5,516 nt of DNA from Candidatus Omnitrophota bacterium (GTDB lineage: Bacteria > Omnitrophota > Gorgyraeia > Gygaellales > Profunditerraquicolaceae). The notes under the pieces are model-generated. The model saw nothing but the letters and a program-made list of their open reading frames with translations. It did no database searches and was not told the DNA's origin. Numbering within the stretch: the first letter of the stretch is position 1; each line of letters opens with the position of its first letter. A program made the translations under genes and the position numbers. Below, in pieces: positions 1 to 5,516 of this stretch. The stretch covers positions 1 to 5,516 of the forward strand of contig JAQTRM010000071.1 of the NCBI GenBank assembly GCA_028711825.1. The letters are read 5' to 3'.

Positions 1-802
1 TGACTTTCTTTAAATAAGCGACCTCTCTCCGGAATCTTTCAATGCTTTTCAATCTAAGGCGGGGGATAGTCTTAAAGCAAAAAGAACACTCCTGGGTGCA
101 GCCACGGGTAGAAGAGATCAAAATCTGCCCGTTTTTAACAATACTTTCATAATTCGGCCAGACCGTATAATCCAAAAGAGGCAAATTATCGAGGTTCTTT
201 ATCTGCGGCCGGTGGGGATTCACCCTGACAGTTCCTCCATCTTTATAAGCTACCCCTTTAATCATTTCAAGACCCGCCTTCCGCCCGAAAAAATAAACGT
301 CCAACAGTTCAATAAGCGTAAGCTCCGCCTCTCCTAATACCGCCAAATCCGCAGAGGTATTTTCCAGGATTACTTCCGGTAATGAAGTTACCAGAGGTCC
401 TCCCAGGAATATCGGTTTGCCGGGATATTTTTCCTTGACCATCGCGGTAACGTTACGGAGAAAAACAAAAGAATCGCAATAAGAAGCGATTCCCACGATA
501 TTGGCTGTCTTTACACCCTCTAAAACCAACCCCACAGGATCTTCTTCAAGCCGGCAATCAACGACTTTCAGACGATACCCCATTTTTTTAACCAGGGTAG
601 CGATATAAGTAAAACCTTCAAAAGGGCCGGTAATCAAAAATTCCCTGCCGGGGGTAGGGACCTGGGGCGACGGAGGGATAACCAGCACAACCTCTTGCGT
701 CCGGAGTGGCGCACTTCCCGAATAAGAAATTTCTTTCAATTTCTCCTCATACGGGTCTATCTCAAGGGAAAGATTATAATTATATTTAGGCAATCCATCC
801 AT
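1..802 (-). CDS. Radical SAM protein with N-terminal B12-binding-like domain (partial, C-terminus beyond window)
   Basis: Reading leftward from the ATG at 802-800 gives 267 uninterrupted codons that run off the left edge. Residues about 37-170 look like the Rossmann-type cobalamin-binding domain found upstream of many radical SAM domains: a VVLVIPPSP strand, a helix leading to KKMGYRLKVVD, NIVGIASYCDSF, then KPIFLGGPLVTSLPEVIL and ADLAVLGEAELTLIELL. A linker with NLDNLPLLDYTVWPNY leads into the radical SAM core, whose [4Fe-4S] motif C-TQE-C-SF-C (Cys235, Cys239, Cys242) is present in the fitting CX3CX2C form. No DxHxxG cobalamin-ligand motif is seen, so B12 may bind without a protein His ligand or not at all. 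The start is fixed by an in-frame TGA at 820-818; no upstream in-frame start remains, and no strong Shine-Dalgarno is visible. It follows copy C by 33 nt. Family members act as methyltransferases, cyclases or other radical enzymes; the substrate here is unknown. Confidence 0.85.
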   Translation of the reverse strand, partial: MDGLPKYNYNLSLEIDPYEEKLKEISYSGSAPLRTQEVVLVIPPSPQVPTPGREFLITGPFEGFTYIATLVKKMGYRLKVVDCRLEEDPVGLVLEGVKTANIVGIASYCDSFVFLRNVTAMVKEKYPGKPIFLGGPLVTSLPEVILENTSADLAVLGEAELTLIELLDVYFFGRKAGLEMIKGVAYKDGGTVRVNPHRPQIKNLDNLPLLDYTVWPNYESIVKNGQILISSTRGCTQECSFCFKTIPRLRLKSIERFRREVAYLKKV

Positions 803-811
803 AAGATTTCT

Positions 812-820
812 ATTATATCA
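812..820 (-). promoter_or_regulatory. Possible extended -10 promoter element upstream of the radical SAM gene
   Basis: The 33-nt gap between copy C and the radical SAM gene contains an exact TGnTATAAT on the minus strand (TG at 820-819, TATAAT at 817-812). The best -35 candidate is TTGGTA at 842-837, four of six matches with a long 19-nt spacer, and it lies in the end of copy C. Transcription would start near 805, leaving only about 3 nt before the ATG at 802, so the transcript would be almost leaderless. The match could be chance in an AT-rich spacer. No terminator hairpin is seen in the gap, so read-through from the operon is still expected. Confidence 0.22.
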
Positions 821-835
821 CATTTTCCCGTCTTA

Positions 836-2359
836 TTACCAATATCCCGTCTTTCGTATCTTTTCCCGCATCTTCCTATCTATCCCGGGAGGAAAAGAAT
901 ATTCCCTGTCCCGGTAGGAAGGCAGGGATCTTTCCCATTCTTTCATCCGGGACTCAAGCCCCAAAGCTGTTTTCTTATCCTTATAATAAACGTCCTTCTC
1001 TTCTCCGGGATCCGAAACAAGGTCGTAAAGATACTTCTGGTTAGGGATATCGCCGTCATACAAAACAAATAGCCAATTCTCTGAACGTATAGAAGACAAA
1101 ACGGGCATTCTGCCAAAAACATATTCGCGCGGAGGCAGCGGTTTATTTCCGTCAATAAAACCCGCCAGGCTCTTGCCCTGAGCCTGATGCGGAACAGGTA
1201 TCTCCAGCAAATCAAGAATAGTAGGCATGATGTCCACGGTCTGGGTAAATTCTTTGCCCCGTTTTCCGCCCTTGACCCACGGGACACGCACGATCAGAGG
1301 AACACGGGTAACTTCGTCATAAAACGTAGTTCCGTGGCCAAACCCCCCATGTTCATAAAATTCCTCTCCGTGGTCTGAACAAATAATAATTAAAGTCTTA
1401 TTGTAAATACCCAGCTCTTTAAGCTTTTTAATAACCGGCCCGATAACTTCCTGGTCATATTCCAGGATATCCGCCGCATAAAGCGCCTGAATATAAGCAC
1501 TAGCCTCTTTATCGTTAAAATTCACGCCCATCCAATAAACAGTTTCCCGGATCGAAGACATTCTGCCCTCTTCCCCCCGGGAGATAAAAAAGTTCTCAAT
1601 ACTGGCATCATCTTTCCCGGGCATGCCGGCGGCAACAAACTTATCGAAAAGTTCTCTCCCCATAAGATTAGCCGCTAATTTCCTTTTTTTCAGGACATTA
1701 TGGAAGAAATCGTATTTGAATTTATTTTTATCCTCAATGATCCCCTCGATCATTTTAATCTTCGTAAACTTCGCCTTATATTTAGGCTGGGGCAGATACG
1801 GAGCGTGAACCTTATAAGTATGGAAATTAAGGAAAAACTTTCTATTTCTATTTTTATCCAGCCATTCACAAAGTTTTTCCCTGGCCTCATCAAGAATATG
1901 GTCATTCCCGGAGTCTTCCACATCGTCAAACCCCCTCCCAAAACCCGCATCCGGATCCAGCTGCGGATCATCCAGGGGCCCAAACCAGGCGGTCTTGTAA
2001 CCGTAAACCTTAAGTATCTCCGCCAGAGTTTCCACGCGGGGAGATAATTTATCCTTAAAAACTTCCAGCACCCCGTGCGAACCGGGATAAAGAGAAGTAA
2101 TAATCGACATAAAACTCGGGAGGGTATAAGTAGCGGGAGTGAAATTTTTTTCAAACACCGCGGACTCTCCGGCCAATTTGTCGATGTTGGGAGAGGTACC
2201 CCCGTAATAACCGTAGCACCCGAGGCGATCCGCCCGGAGCGTATCGATAAAAACAAGCATGACGTTATATTTTTCAAAAGCCTTTTCCTGCGGGTATAAA
2301 AGGCCGCGGCTTAAAAAAGTAAACAAGCAGAAAAATAATAAAATCCTGTAAAATCTCAT
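836..2359 (-). CDS. Sulfatase-like alkaline phosphatase superfamily hydrolase/transferase, Thr-nucleophile type (copy C)
   Basis: This is a 507-residue exported or membrane-anchored protein, third of three tandem paralogues. The ATG at 2359 is preferred over an in-frame TTG six bases upstream because it gives the TAATG junction shared with the other copies. Residues 1-20 (MRFYR, then a hydrophobic stretch) are a signal peptide or anchor. The PF00884-type core follows: metal-binding FIDTLRAD (Asp39), nucleophile site TYTLPSF with Thr79 where sulfatases have Cys/Ser, HTYKVHAPY around His185, SDHGEEF with metal ligands Asp329 and His330, EHG and GHG, then RVPLIV and VDIMPTILDLL. The complete ligand set suggests an active enzyme. 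Its central region keeps the common VHAPYLP form, unlike copies A and B, suggesting another substrate. Thr in place of formylglycine-forming Cys/Ser, and GHG where sulfatases have a catalytic Lys, favour phospho-group chemistry; the substrate cannot be assigned. The tail is SLPSYRDREY then IRKTGYW. Confidence 0.9.
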   Translation of the reverse strand: MRFYRILLFFCLFTFLSRGLLYPQEKAFEKYNVMLVFIDTLRADRLGCYGYYGGTSPNIDKLAGESAVFEKNFTPATYTLPSFMSIITSLYPGSHGVLEVFKDKLSPRVETLAEILKVYGYKTAWFGPLDDPQLDPDAGFGRGFDDVEDSGNDHILDEAREKLCEWLDKNRNRKFFLNFHTYKVHAPYLPQPKYKAKFTKIKMIEGIIEDKNKFKYDFFHNVLKKRKLAANLMGRELFDKFVAAGMPGKDDASIENFFISRGEEGRMSSIRETVYWMGVNFNDKEASAYIQALYAADILEYDQEVIGPVIKKLKELGIYNKTLIIICSDHGEEFYEHGGFGHGTTFYDEVTRVPLIVRVPWVKGGKRGKEFTQTVDIMPTILDLLEIPVPHQAQGKSLAGFIDGNKPLPPREYVFGRMPVLSSIRSENWLFVLYDGDIPNQKYLYDLVSDPGEEKDVYYKDKKTALGLESRMKEWERSLPSYRDREYSFPPGIDRKMREKIRKTGYW

Positions 2360-2371
2360 TACCAATACCCC
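2357..2371 (-). promoter_or_regulatory. Translational-coupling junction, copy B stop / copy C start (TAATG)
   Basis: The stop codon of copy B (TAA, 2361-2359) shares one base with the ATG of copy C (2359-2357). A GGGG run at 2371-2368, eight bases before the ATG, is the only Shine-Dalgarno-like element and lies inside the codons for the Thr-Gly-Tyr tail of copy B. Ribosomes ending copy B are therefore well placed to re-initiate on copy C. The layout matches the A/B junction base for base from TATTGG to TGAGA. Confidence 0.75.
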
Positions 2372-3873
2372 GTCTTTCTTATCTTCTCGCGCGTTTCCCT
2401 GTCGATCTCAGGAGGGAAAAAATACTCCTGGTCCCGGTAAGAAGGCAGGGATTTCTGCCAACCCTTAATTTTTAATTCGAGCCGGGAAACAACATTTTTA
2501 TTCTTCCGAGAGACGTTATATTTCTCCCCGGAGGCGGATAAAAGGTTATAAAGACGGTCACGCCCTTTATTCCCGTAATCTTTAATGAATTTCCATTCCC
2601 GCGAACGGATCATTTTTTTCTTCCCTCCCTCGGCAAACACATACTCATTTACCGGAGGGGCATTTTCATCAAACATAAGACTCACCAGGCTCCTGCCCTG
2701 AGCCTGGTGGGGAACGGGTATCCCGCATAACTCCAGGATCGTCGGCATGATATCAATCCCCTGCGTAAGAGCCGCGATCATTTTACCGTTTTGTGCCTGC
2801 GGCATTTTAATGATCAAAGGCACATGCAGGTTTTCGTCGAAAAATACGACCCCGTGACCGTAAAAATTATGTTCTCCAAAGGCTTCCCCGTGACCCGCGG
2901 TAATCACGATTATCGTTCTATTGCCAAGCCCCTGTTGTTTTACCTTATCCAAGATAACCCCAATTAACTTCTTGTCGGTATAACGCACGGCCGCGTCGTA
3001 AGATTCAACACACAGATCTTTATACTTAGAACCGAAATCTTTTACGAAAAAAACATACAACGAATTCCTTATCAAAACAGCTTTATACCTGTCTTCGGGT
3101 TTTAGCAAATCCAATATTGCTACGTTCTTTTCTTCTTTATATGTCCCGTCGAATAGTTCTTTATTTTTAGAAATAATTTCCGGGTCGTTAAAAGGCGGTT
3201 TTCCTTCCCGGGCGGCCTTTAGAAGCCTGTAATAATATCTCCGTTCCAACTCTTCGATCCCCGCCATGAATTTATTCTTACTGCCGGGATTATCTTCATT
3301 AAAAAAATTATGGTAGTCGTGTACGCTCCGGGCGTCCAGGGCCAGAAAGAAATTACTATTTTTATTTTCTTCTATCCAGTCGGCAATATCTCCGGAATTA
3401 TCAAGAGAAGCTCTCAAGTTCTTTAAATCTTGGAATCCCCGGCCAAAGCCCGCCCTAATATCCAAGTGAGGCTCATCCAAAACCGAAAACCACGCCGTCT
3501 TATAGCCGTAACTCTCAAAGACTTCCGCCATAGTACATGCCCGGGGGGACAACTTATCTTTATACACATCTAACACCCCGTGGGATACCGGATATAAAGA
3601 AGTCATGATAGACATCACGCTGGGCAAAGTATAGCCTGCCTGGCTGAATACATTTTCAAAAATAAACGCATCTCTGGCAAATTTGTCTATATTCGGCGAA
3701 AGCTTTTCATGGTTACCATAACACCCCAGGTAATCCGGCCTCAGGTTATCGATAATAATCAGGATGACATTGTATTTTTTGGGAGTTCCCTCTTTATCCG
3801 CACGCTTTGTAAATAAAACGGCAGCTGCGGATAATAAAATCAACAAAACCGACAATAAAAACATTTTTCTCAT
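2359..3873 (-). CDS. Sulfatase-like alkaline phosphatase superfamily protein with altered metal site (copy B)
   Basis: This is a 504-residue exported paralogue, middle of the tandem set. The ATG at 3873, overlapping the stop of copy A, is chosen over an in-frame TTG at 3879. Residues 1-22 (MRKMF, then LLSVLLILLSAAAVLF) form a signal peptide or anchor. Core motifs are IIIDNLRPD (Asp42), nucleophile site YTLPSV (Thr82), DARSVHDYHNFF (His185), ESYDAAVRYTD, TAGHGEAFGEHN, GHG, HVPLIIKMP and DIMPTILELCG. The Asp that begins DHGE in copies A and C is Gly327 here (codon GGT, 2895-2893), one base from an Asp codon. That Asp is a direct metal ligand across the superfamily, so hydrolase or transferase activity is probably lost or strongly changed. 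The frame is otherwise intact and well conserved to the IRKTGYW tail, which argues against a decaying gene. It could be a binding or partner subunit; that role is inference. Confidence 0.9.
   Translation of the reverse strand: MRKMFLLSVLLILLSAAAVLFTKRADKEGTPKKYNVILIIIDNLRPDYLGCYGNHEKLSPNIDKFARDAFIFENVFSQAGYTLPSVMSIMTSLYPVSHGVLDVYKDKLSPRACTMAEVFESYGYKTAWFSVLDEPHLDIRAGFGRGFQDLKNLRASLDNSGDIADWIEENKNSNFFLALDARSVHDYHNFFNEDNPGSKNKFMAGIEELERRYYYRLLKAAREGKPPFNDPEIISKNKELFDGTYKEEKNVAILDLLKPEDRYKAVLIRNSLYVFFVKDFGSKYKDLCVESYDAAVRYTDKKLIGVILDKVKQQGLGNRTIIVITAGHGEAFGEHNFYGHGVVFFDENLHVPLIIKMPQAQNGKMIAALTQGIDIMPTILELCGIPVPHQAQGRSLVSLMFDENAPPVNEYVFAEGGKKKMIRSREWKFIKDYGNKGRDRLYNLLSASGEKYNVSRKNKNVVSRLELKIKGWQKSLPSYRDQEYFFPPEIDRETREKIRKTGYW
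2417..2451. repeat. Near-identical 35-bp segment in copy B (pairs with 3931-3965)
   Basis: This segment matches 3931-3965 at 34 of 35 bases; the one difference is g at 2431 against a at 3945. A weaker match lies at 894-928 in copy C. It encodes the conserved SLPSYRDQEY region near the C-terminus. Wobble positions are conserved as well as the protein, which points to fairly recent duplication, gene conversion or a nucleotide-level constraint. Confidence 0.7.
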
Positions 3874-3885
3874 TACCAATACCCT
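3871..3885 (-). promoter_or_regulatory. Translational-coupling junction, copy A stop / copy B start (TAATG)
   Basis: Copy A ends with TAA at 3875-3873, and its last A begins the ATG of copy B (3873-3871). An AGGG element at 3885-3882 lies eight bases before the ATG, within the codons for the Lys-Thr-Gly-Tyr-Trp tail of copy A. It is the only ribosome-binding-like sequence available for copy B, so coupled re-initiation is likely. Confidence 0.75.
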
Positions 3886-5402
3886 GTCTTTCTTATTCTT
3901 TCCTGCGCCACCTTGTCTACCCCGGGATCAAAAAAATACTCCTGATCCCGGTAAGAAGGCAGGGACTCTTCCCACGCCTTAAGCGCGGATTTAAGCCGGC
4001 AGGCAACCTGTTCTTCCTTAAAACACTTGTTATCATATCCTCCGGGGTCGGATACAACATTATAAAGCAGGCAATTACCGCTGTAATCAAAAAGGAGCCG
4101 CCAATCCGCGGAACGGATTGTCTTGCCGGATTCTCCTTCAGAAATAACATACTCCCGCGCGTTTCCTGAACCTGTTTTACACATCAGCCCGACCAAACTT
4201 TTCCCCTGAACCTGGCTCGGAACAATTAGACCTGTTAACTCTAAAACCGTCGGCATAATATCGACCCCCTGCGCAAGGGCTTTAATACTCCGGGGATTCC
4301 TTAAACACGGAAATCTAATAATCAAAGGGACGCGCAAAGATTCATCCACCAGCAGATGATTATGGCCGTAAAAACCATGTTCTCCCAAAAGTTCGCCGTG
4401 ATCGGCAGTAATAATGATTATTGTTTTACCGTAAAGCTTAAGTTCTTTAACCTTTCGCAAAACCGGATTTATCAGTTTTTCATCAGTATATCTGACTGCC
4501 ATGTCGTAAGATTCAACCAAAAGGTTCGGATGATCGGGGCCCACCCTCTTTACAAAATCCCGGTATAAAGGCTCCGCGATAACGGCGGCTTCCGCCCTGC
4601 CCGCGGCATCCAACAACCCCAGTATCATCTTTTCCTTACCTTCGCGGTAATTCCCGTCGAATAACTCTTCATTGCCCTGCAACAACTCCGGGCTCCTAAA
4701 AGGCGGTCTTCCTAATCTTGCCGCCTCTACAAGTTTAAGATAATATTGTTCATTAACCTTCCTGATATCCGAAATCAGGCTAAAATTCTTTCCTGTCTCG
4801 GCTTTGATAAAAAAATCATAGTAATCATGTACGCTTCGCGCATCAACTGCGAGAAAAAATTTCTTCCCGCGGTTCTTTTCAAGCCAGGAAAGAATATCGG
4901 CAGTTTCATCAAGGGATGCCCCTAAATTACCCGCCTTCTGGAACCCTCTCCCAAAACCTGCTTTTATATCCAGATGGGGTTCTTTGAGAACCGAAAACCA
5001 CGCGGTTTTGTAACCGTAAATACCGAATATCTCGGGCAACGTATATATTCGGGGAGAAAGCTTATCCTTGTACACATGGAATACCCCGTGGGAATCCGGG
5101 TAGACGGAAGTCAGGATAGAGATTGTGCTGGGAAGGGTATACGCTGCGTCACTGAAAGAGTTTTTAAAGATACAGGATTCTCCCGCCAGTTTATCGATAT
5201 GAGGGGAAGTGTTTCTACGATAACCATAACAACCGAGATGATCCGGCCTCAAGTCGTCGATGATAAGCAGGATAACGTTATACCCTGTTCCCGCCGGCCG
5301 CTTGCCAGGATTGAAAATTTTAGAGGCAAAAAAAGACGCCGCCAGTATTAACGATGCCGCGATGCACAATACCAGCTTCAGCTTATTTTTAAAGTTCCGC
5401 AT
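3873..5402 (-). CDS. Sulfatase-like alkaline phosphatase superfamily hydrolase/transferase, Thr-nucleophile type (copy A)
   Basis: This is a 509-residue exported or anchored protein, first of the three paralogues. Its ATG at 5402 lies 9 nt after the stop of the upstream gene, and an in-frame TAA at 5414-5412 rules out a longer form. No strong Shine-Dalgarno is visible. Residues 1-27 hold a basic start (MRNFKNKLK) and a hydrophobic segment. Core motifs are LIIDDLRPDHLGCYGY (Asp49, Asp50), nucleophile site YTLPST (Thr89), DARSVHDYYDFF (His192), ESYDMAVRYTD, TADHGELLGEHG with metal ligands Asp334 and His335, YGHN, RVPLIIRFP and DIMPTVLELTG. It keeps the sulfatase-like DD pair but not the Cys/Ser needed for formylglycine, so it is called a probable phospho-group hydrolase or transferase, by family analogy. 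It is closest to copy B, sharing the central RPPF...ELFDG block. The C-terminal SLPSYRDQEY and IRKTGYW tail is shared by all three. Substrate unknown. Confidence 0.9.
   Translation of the reverse strand: MRNFKNKLKLVLCIAASLILAASFFASKIFNPGKRPAGTGYNVILLIIDDLRPDHLGCYGYRRNTSPHIDKLAGESCIFKNSFSDAAYTLPSTISILTSVYPDSHGVFHVYKDKLSPRIYTLPEIFGIYGYKTAWFSVLKEPHLDIKAGFGRGFQKAGNLGASLDETADILSWLEKNRGKKFFLAVDARSVHDYYDFFIKAETGKNFSLISDIRKVNEQYYLKLVEAARLGRPPFRSPELLQGNEELFDGNYREGKEKMILGLLDAAGRAEAAVIAEPLYRDFVKRVGPDHPNLLVESYDMAVRYTDEKLINPVLRKVKELKLYGKTIIIITADHGELLGEHGFYGHNHLLVDESLRVPLIIRFPCLRNPRSIKALAQGVDIMPTVLELTGLIVPSQVQGKSLVGLMCKTGSGNAREYVISEGESGKTIRSADWRLLFDYSGNCLLYNVVSDPGGYDNKCFKEEQVACRLKSALKAWEESLPSYRDQEYFFDPGVDKVAQERIRKTGYW
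3931..3965. repeat. Near-identical 35-bp segment in copy A (pairs with 2417-2451)
   Basis: This is the partner of the copy B segment, one mismatch in 35 bases. It lies in the SLPSYRDQEYFF coding region and is the most conserved nucleotide stretch noticed between these two paralogues. It is a direct repeat about 1.5 kb apart, so it could support recombination that changes copy number in the array. Confidence 0.7.
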
Positions 5403-5411
5403 AACTTTATC

Positions 5412-5516
5412 TTAAGGTTTTTTAAAAATGCCTCCACTCTTGAATTTCTCCGGTTTTGTCAGATAATGATTAATTGGATTCCAGTATTCGTAGGGACGGA
5501 CTTCAATCTGGCGGTT
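5412..5516 (-). CDS. C-terminal end of an unidentified protein (partial)
   Basis: The frame entering from the right edge is open for 34 codons and stops at TAA (5414-5412). The peptide begins NRQIEVRPYEYWNPINHYL and ends in GGIFKKP, with a mix of aromatic, charged and proline residues that looks like a genuine coding tail and not chance translation. It ends only 9 nt before copy A on the same strand, with no terminator between them, so it very probably belongs to the same operon. The fragment is too short to recognise a family; the rest of the gene lies outside the window. Confidence 0.6.
   Translation of the reverse strand, partial: NRQIEVRPYEYWNPINHYLTKPEKFKSGGIFKKP

Noticed and set aside
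1..802. Radical SAM gene as an anaerobic sulfatase maturase (anSME) serving the three paralogues
   Set aside because: The N-terminal domain is B12-binding-like, which anSMEs lack, and the paralogues have Thr and not Cys/Ser at the modification site, so there is nothing to mature.
803..835. Rho-independent terminator between copy C and the radical SAM gene
   Set aside because: No GC-rich inverted repeat followed by a T run is present in the spacer.
695..1072. Open frame of 125 codons on the plus strand, and a similar one at 4974-5351
   Set aside because: Both lie opposite the well-conserved minus-strand genes, have no recognisable motif and no ribosome-binding context; they are antisense shadows.
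2363..2365. TTG start for copy C six bases upstream of the ATG (Met-Val-Met form); the same at 3877-3879 for copy B
   Set aside because: The ATG at 2359 (and 3873) gives a standard TAATG overlap, better spacing from the G run and an N-terminus MR(F/K) like that of copy A (MRN).
2359..3873. Copy B as a pseudogene
   Set aside because: The frame is uninterrupted with conserved N-terminal, core and C-terminal motifs; only one catalytic residue is changed, so an intact but possibly non-catalytic protein fits better.
5340..5402. Lipoprotein signal in copy A (Cys13), and likewise in copy C (Cys11)
   Set aside because: The residues before Cys (LVL and LFF) do not fit a lipobox, which needs a small residue just before Cys; the Cys lies inside the hydrophobic stretch.
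1..5516. CRISPR array, tRNA, rRNA, insertion sequence or attachment site
   Set aside because: Coding sequence fills almost the whole window; no short regularly spaced repeats, RNA-gene signatures, transposase motifs or terminal inverted repeats were seen.

Overview
All genes run on the minus strand, apparently as one operon read from the right edge to the left. In order of transcription they are: the last 34 codons of an unrecognised gene (5412-5516); three tandem paralogues of about 505 residues from the sulfatase-like branch of the alkaline phosphatase superfamily (3873-5402, 2359-3873 and 836-2359), called copies A, B and C here; and the first 267 codons of a protein that looks like a B12-binding-type radical SAM enzyme (1-802), which continues past the left edge. 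The plus strand shows no convincing gene.

The three paralogues are the core of the window. Each has an N-terminal hydrophobic export or anchor segment, an alkaline-phosphatase-fold catalytic domain and a shared C-terminal tail ending in IRKTGYW. At the nucleophile site, where FGly sulfatases carry C/S-x-P-S-R, all three carry T-L-P-S followed by Thr, Val or Phe. This argues against classical sulfate-ester hydrolysis and is more like the Thr-nucleophile phosphotransferases and phosphodiesterases of the superfamily. Copy B also has Gly in place of the metal-binding Asp of the DHGE motif, so it may be inactive. Copies A and B resemble each other more than either resembles C, which differs through the central, probably substrate-facing, region.

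The A/B and B/C junctions are the same: the stop and next start overlap as TAATG, and a G-rich Shine-Dalgarno-like run lies inside the codons for the conserved TGYW tail. This implies translational coupling. The same junction appears after copy C with the start codon changed (TAATA), followed by a short spacer with a TGnTATAAT sequence and then the radical SAM gene.

Organism: the operon style, moderate GC content (by eye a little under 50%), exported envelope-type hydrolases and the B12-type radical SAM protein suggest an anaerobic Gram-negative-type bacterium, possibly a candidate-phylum lineage such as Omnitrophota. That placement is an inference. A reasonable working idea is that the locus modifies an extracytoplasmic glycan, lipid or other envelope polymer, but no substrate can be read from the sequence.
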